Below, piece after piece: positions 27,792 through 36,716 of a stretch of DNA of 64,000 nucleotides; position 1 is the stretch's first letter, and every line of letters begins with the position of its first letter. Below the pieces are notes generated by a model. The model ran no database searches and was not told the DNA's origin. It saw nothing but the letters and a program-made list of their open reading frames with translations. This stretch comes from Cohnella luojiensis. GTDB lineage: Bacteria; Bacillota; Bacilli; Paenibacillales; Paenibacillaceae. The position numbers and the translations under genes are program-made. The stretch lies in contig NZ_SOMN01000010.1 in the NCBI RefSeq assembly GCF_004564235.1, positions 62,001 through 126,000 on the forward strand, in the 5' to 3' direction.

Positions 27792-29063
27792 TCAAGTTTT
27801 GAAATTTCCGACCAAGCCTTTCAAGCGGGAAGCCATCGTGCTAAGCTTCTCAGCCGTGAGAGCCATTTCCTCCGTAGAGGACAATTGCTCCTCCGTCATG
27901 GCCGATACCTGTTCGGTGAACGAAGCCGTTTCTTCCGTGATGCGGGAAATATCTTGGATCGACTGCACAACGGACGTACTGCCTGCAGACATCTGTTCAA
28001 CGGACGCCGCGACATCCACGATGTTGCCGCTAAGCAATCCGACCTTGTCTACGATGTCGCGGAAGGTCTCTTCCGCATTCTGCATCCCGGACACCGCCGA
28101 GAATACTTGGCCCGCGCTTTGCTCGAACATCGCGGCTACTTGCCCGATATCGCTCGACATCGTACCTATCGTATCCCCGATCTGAACGGCGGATTGTTGC
28201 GTCTGATCCGCGAGCTTGCGGATTTCCCCGGCGACGACCGCGAATCCGCGTCCATGCTCGCCTGCGCGGGCGGCTTCGATTGCCGCATTGAGCGCCAGCA
28301 GGTTCGTCTGATTCGCGACTTCGGAAATATAACTAATTACTTCCTGAACTTCTTCCGATTTATGGTTCAGCCCTCTAACGACTTCCTGTAAGGAACGGAA
28401 TGCCTTTTCTACTTGTACAATTTCTTCGGAGGTTGTTTGCAGTAACACAGAGCCTGCCTCCGCGCGGCTAACCGTCGATTGCGCGGCATCGGAAACTCCC
28501 GTCGTCGTAGCCGCCACCTGATTCAAACCGTCAAGCGTCTCTTGCATCGTTGCGGAGATTTCCTGCGTTTGGGCGACCTGAGTTTCGGAGCCCGTTGCTA
28601 CCTTCTCCACAGCCTTGGATACTTCGCTGCTCACGCGAGCGTTCTCGTCCGCTCCTTGCTTAAGCAGGATCGCCGATGCTGCGAGCTCAGCCGTGCTGTC
28701 GCGAAGCTCCTTCATCATTTTCTGCAGACCGTCTAACATTTGGTTTGCCGCGCCTGCAAGATCGCCCATCTCGTCGTTCGACCGGATATGTATGCGTCTC
28801 GTTAAATCTCCGCCGGAGGAAGCGATGTTCCGAAGCGTTGCGGTTACCCCGCCGATCGATTCCGTCAGATTGCGCGACAGCCACATTAATCCAAAGCCCG
28901 CAGCTCCTGCCAATACGACGAAAATAACGATCACCTCAATGAACAAGGCCTGGTTATCGGCCAAATTCATCTGCGTAAGCAATAGCACGAACGCCAACCC
29001 CAATAACACTATCAAACCTAAGAAACCGATCAACATTTTGCGACTTAAAGTCAAATTCCGCAT
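27792..29063 (-). CDS. Methyl-accepting chemotaxis protein without an extracellular sensor domain
   Basis: 423 residues from ATG at 29063 (GGGAGGGG upstream). Two membrane helices (about 8-30 and 38-60) are separated by only a few residues, so there is no periplasmic or outside ligand domain. A HAMP linker follows ([20 protein letters not shown]), then the signalling coiled coil. The hairpin tip reads [27 protein letters not shown], the universal receptor tip that binds CheA/CheW. Such short receptors may sense membrane state or a partner protein. Located between groESL and tatC. Confidence 0.93.
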   Translation of the reverse strand: MRNLTLSRKMLIGFLGLIVLLGLAFVLLLTQMNLADNQALFIEVIVIFVVLAGAAGFGLMWLSRNLTESIGGVTATLRNIASSGGDLTRRIHIRSNDEMGDLAGAANQMLDGLQKMMKELRDSTAELAASAILLKQGADENARVSSEVSKAVEKVATGSETQVAQTQEISATMQETLDGLNQVAATTTGVSDAAQSTVSRAEAGSVLLQTTSEEIVQVEKAFRSLQEVVRGLNHKSEEVQEVISYISEVANQTNLLALNAAIEAARAGEHGRGFAVVAGEIRKLADQTQQSAVQIGDTIGTMSSDIGQVAAMFEQSAGQVFSAVSGMQNAEETFRDIVDKVGLLSGNIVDVAASVEQMSAGSTSVVQSIQDISRITEETASFTEQVSAMTEEQLSSTEEMALTAEKLSTMASRLKGLVGNFKT

Positions 29064-29227
29064 ACCTATGCCCCTCCCGATTTTCACTGCCCCATGAAAC
29101 CCTTTTCTTGGTACAAGTGTATCATAATTTTTCCAATTGGAATATCGAAATTTGACGCTTTTTGTTTATTTATGGAAGGGTTGACACTAGTCTAAAGGCC
29201 ATGGAACCGGGAGTTTACATGCTTTTT

Positions 29228-30010
29228 TTAGTCTGCTTGCTCTAACGCCCTTTCTTTTTCCTCGCGCGCTTTCATTCTTTTGCCATAGGCCATCCTCGAC
29301 AAAACTACGCTAAGTTCGTACAGTAAAATGAGCGGTATCGCAACCAAGATATCCGATATAAAATCCGGAGGGGTGACCATGACTCCGATCATAATGAGGA
29401 TAAACCAAGCGACTTTACGCATCTTCTTCAGGATTTGAGGGTTTAAGATTCCGATCCGGCTCAGAAAAAGGATAATGAGGGGAAGCTCGAAGAGCAGCGA
29501 AATCGGAAGCAGAATGTTGAATAAGAACGAGAAGTATTGAGTCACGCCGTAGGTTTGTTCCAAGCCCAAGTTAAACGTGATCTTCTCCGTGAACAGGAAA
29601 GCCATCGGAAAGACGACAAAGTAGGAGAAGGAGAGTCCGATCAGGAACATGATGAGCGCCCAAGGCACGAATTGCAGCGTGGCTCTCTGCTCCTTTTTAC
29701 CCAGACCAGGTCTAACGAATGCCCATAATTGAAACATCGTGAACGGGATAGCCGCGATGAAAGAAATCAGAATCGCGAATTTCATATAGAGACCGATCGC
29801 ATCCCATGGCGAAAAGGCATGAAGGTCCAAATTGTCTACGGGAGCTGCCTTTACCAAATAGTCGAACACGGATTGCGCTCCGAATAAGCCGCCAACCAGC
29901 CCGATAACAAAGACGATCAAACAATAGATAATCCGTTTGCGCAATTCAGTTAAATGCTCCGTCAAAGGCATCCAATCTTGATCCTGCGACGAGCCCGCAT
30001 TTCCACCCAT
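29228..30010 (-). CDS. tatC: Sec-independent translocase subunit TatC
   Basis: 260 residues, six membrane helices. Recognises twin-arginine signal peptides. Landmarks: LTEHLTELRKRIIYCL at the N-terminus, FVRPGLGKKEQR in the first cytoplasmic loop, and FELPLIILFLSRIGI. Start ATG at 30010 with GGAGGCGGATAGGA upstream. Follows tatA by 98 bases, with a stem-loop (GGGCTGTC arms, 30029-30082) lacking a T-run in between, perhaps a stabiliser or processing site. Confidence 0.97.
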   Translation of the reverse strand: MGGNAGSSQDQDWMPLTEHLTELRKRIIYCLIVFVIGLVGGLFGAQSVFDYLVKAAPVDNLDLHAFSPWDAIGLYMKFAILISFIAAIPFTMFQLWAFVRPGLGKKEQRATLQFVPWALIMFLIGLSFSYFVVFPMAFLFTEKITFNLGLEQTYGVTQYFSFLFNILLPISLLFELPLIILFLSRIGILNPQILKKMRKVAWFILIMIGVMVTPPDFISDILVAIPLILLYELSVVLSRMAYGKRMKAREEKERALEQAD

Positions 30011-30108
30011 TCCTATCCGCCTCCATGCAACAACAGGGCTGTCCCCTTAGCAAATGGTTCATCTGCTCCGAGAGACAGCCCCTTATATGTGTTCCTTGCC
30101 AGTCTCGT

Positions 30109-30339
30109 TTATTCCGGGAGACGCCGTTCCGCCTTCGGTTGCTCCGTCTCTTCGGGAGAGACGTCCACGCGGCTAGCTTGACGGTCTTTAGGATCATCCA
30201 TCAGATCGTTAGCGCCTTTCTTGAACTCGCGCAGCGTACGGCCGAATGCTTTGCCCAATTCGGGAAGCTTGTTGGGACCAAACAGCAGCAAGGCGATAAG
30301 CACGAGCAATATGATACCCGACGCACCAATTCCAGACAT
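30109..30339 (-). CDS. tatA: Twin-arginine translocase pore subunit TatA
   Basis: 76 residues. One N-terminal membrane helix (GIILLVLIALLLF), the FGP hinge, then the amphipathic helix NKLPELGKAFGRTLREFKKG and a charged tail. Oligomerises to form the passage for folded proteins with TatC. GGAGG lies upstream of the ATG at 30339. In Bacillus the TatAy/TatCy pair sits at the same place between moaC and groES. Confidence 0.95.
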   Translation of the reverse strand: MSGIGASGIILLVLIALLLFGPNKLPELGKAFGRTLREFKKGANDLMDDPKDRQASRVDVSPEETEQPKAERRLPE

Positions 30340-30372
30340 AAATCTAACCTCCGTTCCTACTGTGACTACGTA

Positions 30373-31425
30373 CTAGCAACGATGTAATCCACCGTAGCCC
30401 ATTTCGACGATATCTTCCTTCACGACAGTATCTCCAGCCAAGATCCTCGGCAATAAAACATCAAAAGAAGTGTACGGGTCATGCATGACGCAGCCAGGCA
30501 ACCCGAAAATGGGCACGCCTCGCAAGTAGCCGAATAGCAGCATCGAGCCCGGCAACATCGGCGTGCCATAACTTACGATATCCGTACCTGCTTCCGCGAT
30601 GGCACCCGGCGTGCGGTCGTCGGGGTCTACCGACATTCCGCCAGTTACGAGTATCATATCATACCCTTGTTGCAGGAAATAGTGAATTTCCTTGACAATT
30701 GTATGGCGATCGTCGGGGACGAAGCGTTGCTCGGCAACCTCGGAGCCTAGCGCCTCAAGCTTGCCTCTGACCGCCGGACCGAACTTGTCGGCGATCCGGC
30801 CCGTGAACACTTCGCTTCCCGTCGTGAGAAGCCCGACTTTCATCGAACGGAAAGGACGGACGCTCACCGGCGCAATCCCGTGCTTACGACGGTATGCCTC
30901 GGCGATTCTCTCTACCTCCTGAACCTTATGTTCCGGAACGATGAGCGGAATGGCCCGCGTGGCCGCCAAGCCTTCGCCCGGTTGAATGACGCGATGGTTC
31001 GTCACGGAAGCGAGAGCGATCTCGCCGAGACGATTGATTTCGTCCACTACTTCGCGCGCGATGCAGGCAAGGCCCGTAATTTCCGATTTGACGGTTACTT
31101 TGCCTTCATGAGGCTCTCCGTAATTCGTATTTTCACCGCTTAATGCTACAGCCATCCGCAGCGCGGCGTCGTCCTCGTGAAGATCCGTGTCCGCAAGCTC
31201 GATGACATACAGGTTCTCTTTGCCGATATCCTTCAGCTTGGGGATGTCCTCGGTGACGACGACATGCCCTTTGCGAAACAATCTTCCTTTGAACTGGCCC
31301 GGCAAGATCTGCGTGAGATCATGGGCCAATACCATTCCGACGGCTTCCTCGACCTTGACTTCCCTGAGAAGGGAAGAGCTTAAGACGGTTGACTCGTTCC
31401 GCGGAGGCACCCCGGCGCCGCTCAT
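30373..31425 (-). CDS. MoeA-like molybdopterin-binding protein
   Basis: 350 residues from ATG at 31425, which overlaps the mogA stop as ATGA. The frame is open to 31563, but that part lies inside mogA. The C-terminal two thirds carry a MoCF/MogA-like domain: MKVGLLTTGSEVFTGR, then ILVTGGMSVDPDDRTPGAI, and GLPGCVMHDPYTSFDVLLPR. The N-terminal part (GMVLAHDLTQILPGQFKGRL, then a long domain) differs from classical MoeA, so it is a member of the stand-alone molybdopterin-binding group. Probably adds or handles molybdenum on the cofactor. Confidence 0.85.
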   Translation of the reverse strand: MSGAGVPPRNESTVLSSSLLREVKVEEAVGMVLAHDLTQILPGQFKGRLFRKGHVVVTEDIPKLKDIGKENLYVIELADTDLHEDDAALRMAVALSGENTNYGEPHEGKVTVKSEITGLACIAREVVDEINRLGEIALASVTNHRVIQPGEGLAATRAIPLIVPEHKVQEVERIAEAYRRKHGIAPVSVRPFRSMKVGLLTTGSEVFTGRIADKFGPAVRGKLEALGSEVAEQRFVPDDRHTIVKEIHYFLQQGYDMILVTGGMSVDPDDRTPGAIAEAGTDIVSYGTPMLPGSMLLFGYLRGVPIFGLPGCVMHDPYTSFDVLLPRILAGDTVVKEDIVEMGYGGLHRC

Positions 31426-31916
31426 CTTTCCAGCTCCCCTCGCAAGCCTTTTACCTGATCCAACGCTTCCGGAAGCATATCCATGACGGCCATCAAATGC
31501 TCGTGGACGCCCTTCGGATCTCCCGGCAAATTCAGAATCAACGTACGCCCGCGAATCGCGCAAATCCCGCGGAACAACAAGCCTTGGCGCGACCGCTGCG
31601 TGACGGCCGCCCGCATAGCCTCGGGAATGCCCGGGACGATCCGTTCCGCGATCATAAGCGTCGCTTCCGGGGTGACATCCCTATAAGCAAGTCCAACACC
31701 GCCCGTAGTCAACACGAGATCCGCTTGAAAATAGTCGGACATCTCGATCAGAGCGGCGCGAATTTCGTCTTGATCATCCGGCACGATTCGATAATCGACG
31801 ATATCTCCGTGCAATTCTTCTTCAACTAACTCGCGGATCACTTGGGCGCTGGTATCTTCCCGTTCCCCTCGCGACCCTTTATCGCTTGCCGTCAACAATG
31901 CGACTTTCCAACGCAT
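31422..31916 (-). CDS. mogA: Molybdenum cofactor biosynthesis protein MogA/MoaB
   Basis: 164 residues, single MoCF domain. Adenylates molybdopterin before metal insertion. Landmarks: KVALLTASDKGSRGEREDTS, LVLTTGGVGLAYRDVTPEAT (the conserved TTGGTG loop with V for the second T), and ILNLPGDPKGVHEHL. ATGA overlap with the MoeA-like gene means coupled translation. Follows moaC by 51 bases. Confidence 0.92.
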   Translation of the reverse strand: MRWKVALLTASDKGSRGEREDTSAQVIRELVEEELHGDIVDYRIVPDDQDEIRAALIEMSDYFQADLVLTTGGVGLAYRDVTPEATLMIAERIVPGIPEAMRAAVTQRSRQGLLFRGICAIRGRTLILNLPGDPKGVHEHLMAVMDMLPEALDQVKGLRGELER

Positions 31917-31967
31917 CTTTATCCCTCCGCACCCATGAATATGAGATTTATCTGTATTGATGCTTGT

Positions 31968-32459
31968 CTATTCCGCCGACCGCGCGTAATCGCCGCTTTT
32001 ACCGCCGGTTTTGGTTAACAGCTTAACGGGACCGATCACCATATCCTTCTGCAGAGCCTTGCACATATCGTATACGGTTAACGCGGCCGCGGATACGGCG
32101 GTCAATGCTTCCATCTCCACGCCCGTTTTGCCGGTTGTCTTTACCTCTGCCGTAATCGTTAGAGTGTCTGCCCCATTGTCCGCGAATTGAATGTCAACTC
32201 CGGTTAACGGCAACGGATGGCACATCGGAATCCAATCCGATGTTTTCTTGGCTGCTTGGATTCCCGCAATCTGAGCAACGGCTAGCACATCCCCTTTGGC
32301 AATGGAACGATCGCGTATTCTCCGAAGCGTATCCGGCGCCATCGTCACTTGACCCTCTGCCACGGCTACTCTCGCGGTTACGGCCTTATCCGACACATCT
32401 ACCATCCTTGCACGGCCCTGTTCGTTAAAATGCGTCAACCTATCTTCCGTGCCATCCAT
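31968..32459 (-). CDS. moaC: Cyclic pyranopterin monophosphate synthase MoaC
   Basis: 163 residues from ATG at 32459 (AGGGGGAAA upstream). Acts with MoaA in the first step of molybdenum cofactor synthesis. Landmarks: [53 protein letters not shown] and [11 protein letters not shown]. Catalytic Lys and Asp are near the [10 protein letters not shown] and YDMCKAL segments. No moaA is in the window. Ends 51 bases before mogA. Confidence 0.96.
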   Translation of the reverse strand: MDGTEDRLTHFNEQGRARMVDVSDKAVTARVAVAEGQVTMAPDTLRRIRDRSIAKGDVLAVAQIAGIQAAKKTSDWIPMCHPLPLTGVDIQFADNGADTLTITAEVKTTGKTGVEMEALTAVSAAALTVYDMCKALQKDMVIGPVKLLTKTGGKSGDYARSAE

Positions 32460-32475
32460 CAGCTTTCCCCCTGAC

Positions 32476-33120
32476 TTATGCTTTTTGATCGTTGAACCAG
32501 ATGACCCGCGCCTCAGTTGCGAGAACATTCAATCTGAGATCATGAGACTCCACTGGTAATGGTTCCGCGGCGACTTGAGCGTCAAAAGCGAAACCGATCC
32601 AGAGCGTCTCCGCGTTGCCTCTTCGGAGCATATCCTCGTATAACCTATCGTAGTAACCTCCGCCGTAGCCTAATCTTCCGCCGGTTACGTCGTAAGCTAA
32701 CCCCGGTACGATAACGGCGTCTATCGGCTGCGTGCTTTCTATTAAAACGGCGCGAACCGGATCCGGCTCCGGGACTCCCCATTTACCGGGAATCCAATCC
32801 GTCAATTGTTCGACCTTCCGGAGCTCCATTCCTTCTTCGCCGGGAACAATGCTTGGCGCATAAGTTTGATCTCCCATCTCCCAGCAACGGAGAAGCAGCG
32901 GTACAGGAGATGCTTCAGAACGGAAAGGCGCGAATACGCAGAGGTTCATAGGACGGTTTAGCCGTTTCCTAAGCTCACTTAGAACCTCCGTCTCCAATCG
33001 ATCGCATAGCTGTATAGAACGGCTTTCTCTCTCCGCGGAAGGAATGCTGTCCCTTGCGGCCATGAAGCGGCGACGCCGCTCCGGTTTGCCGATATTCCCT
33101 TGCCTATCGCCATAAGCCAT
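32476..33120 (-). CDS. 5-formyltetrahydrofolate cyclo-ligase
   Basis: 214 residues from ATG at 33120 (GAAGGTAGG upstream); a TTG at 33141 in frame is less likely. Converts 5-formyl-THF to 5,10-methenyl-THF with ATP. Landmarks: [20 protein letters not shown] at the N-terminus and the ATP-binding [14 protein letters not shown]. It starts the moaC-mogA-moeA-like unit with a 16-base gap to moaC, and is divergent from the ABC-F gene. Confidence 0.93.
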   Translation of the reverse strand: MAYGDRQGNIGKPERRRRFMAARDSIPSAERESRSIQLCDRLETEVLSELRKRLNRPMNLCVFAPFRSEASPVPLLLRCWEMGDQTYAPSIVPGEEGMELRKVEQLTDWIPGKWGVPEPDPVRAVLIESTQPIDAVIVPGLAYDVTGGRLGYGGGYYDRLYEDMLRRGNAETLWIGFAFDAQVAAEPLPVESHDLRLNVLATEARVIWFNDQKA

Positions 33121-33277
33121 GGTTAACAAGCCTACCTTCAATAAATCCGTGAAAATCTGTTTTCATTTTATCATTTTATGGCTATTTTCGCCAAAGAATA
33201 ACGACTTGGACTTTTCTTGCGTTTTTACGGTACACTTGGGGTGTAAGGTTGAAATGAACTTGTCGGAGGGATTCCTC

Positions 33278-35194
33278 TTGCTTTTACAAGCATCCAGCAT
33301 CACGAAACATTATGGCGTTACCCCCGTGCTAGACGGAGTTTCCATCCAGATTAACGAGCGCGATCGCATCGGCCTGGTCGGAGTCAACGGCGCAGGCAAA
33401 TCCACTTTTCTCCGCATCTTAGCTGGAGAGTTGACAGCGGATACTGGTTCGGTGTCCAAGCCTAGGGAGCTTAAGATCGGGTATTTGGCCCAAAACGGCG
33501 GCCTTCAGGGGCACCGCACGATTATGGAAGAAATGAATTCCGCATTCGGACCGTTGTTGGAGCAAGAGCGTGTTCTGCAGGGGTTGGAGGCCAGGATTGC
33601 CGATCCGGCCGAACTGGAAAACGCGGAGCGTTACGAGGCTTTACTCGCGCAGTATGCCGACGTGAGCGAGAAATTCCGCGAAAGCGGCGGTTACGAGATG
33701 AAGAACCGTATCCGCAGCATCCTTCATGGGATGGGCTTCGGCAGCTTTGCTCCCGATACGGAGGTTTCCTCTCTCAGCGGCGGTCAGCGAACGAGGCTCG
33801 CTCTTGCCAGGCTGTTGCTCGTCCAACCTGAGCTCTTGCTGCTGGACGAGCCTACTAACCATCTCGACATCGATACCCTCACCTGGCTCGAACAGTACCT
33901 CAGATCGTATGCCGGAGCGATGGTCATCGTCTCCCATGATCGTTATTTCCTTGACGCGACGGTCACGGCCATCGTCGAGATCGAGCGTCATGCGGCAATC
34001 CGGTATACCGGCAATTACAGCCGCTTCATGGATTTGAAAGCCGCGGCTTTCGCGCAGCAGCTTAAGCTGTACGAGCAGCAACGCAAGGAAATTTCCCGTA
34101 TGGAGGATTTCGTGCAGCGCAACATCGTACGGGCATCCACGACTCGCCGCGCCCAGAGCAGGCGCAATGCGCTGGAGAGAATCGAAAGGCTTGAGAAACC
34201 CGGAACGCTGCGCCAAGCGAGCTTCTCGTTCTCGACGGAAAGGCGAAGCGGCAAGGAAGTACTTAGGGCCATTAATTGTTCCGCCGCTCCTAAAGAGGAT
34301 ATGGCACCGTTGTTTCGAAACGTGTCGATAGAAGTTAAAAGAGGGGAAAGACTTGCGCTGCTCGGACCTAACGGAGTAGGTAAAACGACCCTGCTTCGGG
34401 CATTAATCGACAAATTACCTCTTCGGACCGGCGTGATCGAATGGGGAGCCGGCGTATCCCTTGGTTATTATGACCAAGAGCAACGCGAGCTTAATCCTGC
34501 CAACACGGTGCTGGAGGAAGTATGGAGTGCCTATGCCATGCATCCCGAGGCGGAAATCCGTACCGTTCTGGGAAACTTCTTGTTCAGCGGGGACGACGTT
34601 CGCAAGAAAGTCAGCGCTCTAAGCGGCGGAGAGAAAGCACGGGTGGCTCTCTCGAAGCTTATGCTTCGAAAAGCGAACGTACTCCTGCTTGATGAGCCGA
34701 CGAACCATCTGGACCTCATGAGCCGCGAGGTACTCGAAGCCGCTTTGGACGAATATGACGGAACTTTGATTTTCGTCTCTCATGACCGCTACTTCCTTAA
34801 TCGGATCGCAGATCGCATTGTCGAACTGGCACCGGACGGAACCGCGAATTTCCTGGGAAATTATGACGAAATGGTCGCTAAAAAACAAGAAATGAAAGAA
34901 TGGGAAATCGCTCAAAGTAACTCGTCATCTCAAGCATCGCAAACCGTAGTCAGTAATTATGAAGCGGATAAGCAAGCCAAACGCGAGGATCGGGCACGCA
35001 CCCGCAAACGGGAGCAGGCCGAAGCGGATATTGCCCGGTTGGAAGATGAGCTCGCCGCGCTGGAGTTGGAGATGGCTTCTCCGGAGATGGTGACGGATTA
35101 CATGAAGCTTCGGGAAAAACAAGAGAAAGCGGAGAAGAAGCGAGAACTGCTGAACGCGGCCTATCAAACTTGGGAAGCATTAATGGAAGAATAA
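33278..35194 (+). CDS. ABC-F family ATPase (YdiF/Uup-like)
   Basis: 638 residues, start TTG at 33278 behind GGAGGG; the open frame to 33119 is an artefact of the promoter region. Two nucleotide-binding domains: Walker A GVNGAGKST with LSGGQRTRLALARL, and GPNGVGKTT with LSGGEKARVALSKL. The inter-domain linker (about 240-305) is long, basic and helical (RRAQSRRNALERIERLEKP), and a C-terminal coiled coil (about 560-638) follows. No membrane segments. ABC-F proteins act on the ribosome. Convergent with the methyltransferase gene; terminator at 35237. Confidence 0.93.
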   Translation: MLLQASSITKHYGVTPVLDGVSIQINERDRIGLVGVNGAGKSTFLRILAGELTADTGSVSKPRELKIGYLAQNGGLQGHRTIMEEMNSAFGPLLEQERVLQGLEARIADPAELENAERYEALLAQYADVSEKFRESGGYEMKNRIRSILHGMGFGSFAPDTEVSSLSGGQRTRLALARLLLVQPELLLLDEPTNHLDIDTLTWLEQYLRSYAGAMVIVSHDRYFLDATVTAIVEIERHAAIRYTGNYSRFMDLKAAAFAQQLKLYEQQRKEISRMEDFVQRNIVRASTTRRAQSRRNALERIERLEKPGTLRQASFSFSTERRSGKEVLRAINCSAAPKEDMAPLFRNVSIEVKRGERLALLGPNGVGKTTLLRALIDKLPLRTGVIEWGAGVSLGYYDQEQRELNPANTVLEEVWSAYAMHPEAEIRTVLGNFLFSGDDVRKKVSALSGGEKARVALSKLMLRKANVLLLDEPTNHLDLMSREVLEAALDEYDGTLIFVSHDRYFLNRIADRIVELAPDGTANFLGNYDEMVAKKQEMKEWEIAQSNSSSQASQTVVSNYEADKQAKREDRARTRKREQAEADIARLEDELAALELEMASPEMVTDYMKLREKQEKAEKKRELLNAAYQTWEALMEE

Positions 35195-35215
35195 GCGATT
35201 TAACTGGAAAATAAG

Positions 35216-35499
35216 TTGTTCACATAGTTGTACACAGCTTGCGTGCAAAAACAGGAGTTTGGGTGGAGAGAAAAAAGCTCCCAAACACTTGGTACGCAAG
35301 CTTTTTTTGTCGATTTTTGCGTTGAGGCATAGTTTTCCACCATTTTATCCACATTGTACACACTGTCCACACCTCGCCTGTGAAAAACTAGTCCCATTTT
35401 CAGTGGTTTTCAACCGTTGATTTAACGGCGTTTTTTGGTGTTATACACATTGCCCACAGGCGGTGTGGATAAGTTTGTCCACACTGTTCGGGACAGGAG
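35216..35499. other. DnaA-box cluster
   Basis: Three perfect DnaA boxes (consensus TTATNCACA): TTATCCACA at 35345-35353, TTATACACA at 35441-35449, and its reverse TGTGGATAA at 35464-35472. Boxes with one mismatch lie at 35216 (TTGTTCACA), 35228 and 35354 (TTGTACACA), 35475 (TTGTCCACA) and 35491 (TATGGATAA, reverse). So at least eight boxes in 284 bases in a gene-free stretch. No dnaA or dnaN is near, so this is not the usual origin arrangement. Confidence 0.7.
35237..35309 (+). terminator. Terminator of the ABC-F gene
   Basis: GCTTGCGT (35237-35244) pairs with ACGCAAGC (35294-35301), with GTTTGGG/CCCAAAC inside; TTTTTTT follows at 35302. Confidence 0.88.
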
Positions 35500-35532
35500 A
35501 TATGGATAAAGACTCGCTGCTAGTGATGTGGA

Positions 35533-35810
35533 GCTGCAGTTCGGCTTGGTCGAACAAAATCGCAGTTTGGTGCTCGTGGTTAAGCTGTAGTTCGGTTTGG
35601 TCTAACTAAATTACAGTTTGGTGCTTGAACGGGGACTGTAGTTAGATTTGGTCGAACTAAATTGCAGTTTGGTGCTCGTGGATAGGCTGTAGTTCGGTTT
35701 GGTCTAACTAAATTGCAGTTTGGTGCTTGAACGGGGACTGTAGTTAGGTTTGGTCTAACTAAATTGCAGTTTAGTGCTCGAGCGGGGGCAGTAGTTTGGT
35801 TTGGTCTAAT
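35533..35810. repeat. 51-bp tandem repeat array A (about 5.5 copies)
   Basis: Copies begin at 35533, 35584, 35635, 35686, 35737 and 35788, an exact 51-base step. The common core is CTGTAGTT..GGTTTGGTC.AAC.AAATTGCAGTTTGGTGCT, interrupted here only by varying bases. Copies alternate between a type with GCTGTAGTTCGG and a type with ACTGTAGTTAG, so the true super-period is 102 bases. Imperfect internal dyads (CTG..TAGTT with AACTA..CAG) could fold. No open frame uses it. Confidence 0.9.
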
Positions 35811-35820
35811 TAATTAATAA

Positions 35821-35865
35821 ACGGGAATGCTCGACAAACACCGTTCGCTTATCGAGCATTCCCGT
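35821..35865 (-). terminator. Terminator of the methyltransferase gene
   Basis: ACGGGAATGCTCGA (35821-35834) pairs perfectly with TCGAGCATTCCCGT (35852-35865), then TTTATTAATTAATT on the minus strand. It directly follows the stop. Confidence 0.85.
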
Positions 35866-35868
35866 TAT

Positions 35869-36681
35869 TTAGATTCTCCGGCCAATATAGAGCAGATGCG
35901 ACGATGATCCCAGGATGTACGGACTTTCGGCGGTCTTCATGATGATCTCCATTACTTTCTCGAACTCCACATCCCCTCGGCGTCTCCAGTAGTCCCACTG
36001 CTCGGGTTTCATCGCTCCCGCAATGCTACCGGAAGCGATGATCTTCATGTTCTCGAAACCGCGTGCTTCCATAAAGGGGTCAATATCCTCGATGTTGAAA
36101 TAGAAAGCGCCCGTAAACCTACCCTCGTCGTTATGGTTAAACACTCCGGTTTCAAGAAAATCAACGATTCCTTGAACATTATCATTCGGCTTCCAGGCTT
36201 CGGGAAACATCAAGGAGGTCGAGAGATGTCTGATTCTAGACATGAAAGCAACGAAGACAAGACCATCCTTCTTTGTAACCCTGCGTAATTCATTGATGGC
36301 TTTGCTACGATCTGCTTCCGTTTGCAAGTGATACATAGGCCCCAGCATCAGGCAGGCATCGAATTGCTCATTCTCAAATCGCCCAAGATCCCTCGCATCC
36401 GCCACATGAAATCCGTCAAATCGCGATTCCACGCCTGCTTCGCGGGCTCTGAGTTTAGCCTGATCAACAAGGCTCGGAGTAAGGTCAGCTAACGTAACCT
36501 CATACCCCCGCTGCGCCAACGCAATCGAATACTTCCCAGGCCCCGCACCAATATCTAAAATACGACCATGCGCAGGAAGGAGCGATCGAATAAAGTGGGA
36601 GTTAACCAGGAATTCGACGGGCTCCCGTTCTAAGCGTCCCCATTCATCGAACGAGCTATAGTACCGTATAACATTCTCCAC
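35869..36681 (-). CDS. Class I SAM-dependent methyltransferase
   Basis: 270 residues, GTG start at 36681 behind GGGAGG. SAM-binding motif I is ILDIGAGPGKYSIALA (around residues 41-56), motif II LADLTPSLV, then DACLMLGPMYHL as the post-II region and LRRVTKKDGLVFVAFM. These mark a Methyltransf_11/25-type enzyme. Substrate unknown; related Bacillota proteins are annotated only as methyltransferases. Between the 51-bp array and leuA. Confidence 0.88.
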   Translation of the reverse strand: MENVIRYYSSFDEWGRLEREPVEFLVNSHFIRSLLPAHGRILDIGAGPGKYSIALAQRGYEVTLADLTPSLVDQAKLRAREAGVESRFDGFHVADARDLGRFENEQFDACLMLGPMYHLQTEADRSKAINELRRVTKKDGLVFVAFMSRIRHLSTSLMFPEAWKPNDNVQGIVDFLETGVFNHNDEGRFTGAFYFNIEDIDPFMEARGFENMKIIASGSIAGAMKPEQWDYWRRRGDVEFEKVMEIIMKTAESPYILGSSSHLLYIGRRI

Positions 36682-36716
36682 GACGACAACCGCCTCCCTA
36701 ATTTACGCGTTCCCCA

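Noticed and set aside
30029-30082. Terminator between tatA and tatC
   Set aside because: A strong stem (GGGCTGTC arms) exists but no T-run follows on the minus strand, so it is more likely a stabilising or processing hairpin.
31426-31563. 46-codon extension of the MoeA-like gene
   Set aside because: It lies inside mogA in another frame; the ATGA overlap at 31425 is the natural start.
33119-33277. 53-codon N-terminal extension of the ABC-F gene
   Set aside because: The peptide is not conserved in type and covers the divergent promoter region; GGAGGG and a TTG at 33278 fit the family start.
35216-35499. Chromosomal replication origin
   Set aside because: DnaA boxes are present, but there is no dnaA, dnaN or rpmH nearby, and the gene context is a conserved non-oriC block.
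35533-35810. CRISPR array (also considered for 58391-58618)
   Set aside because: The repeats are directly adjacent 51-base units with no unique spacers, and no cas genes are present.
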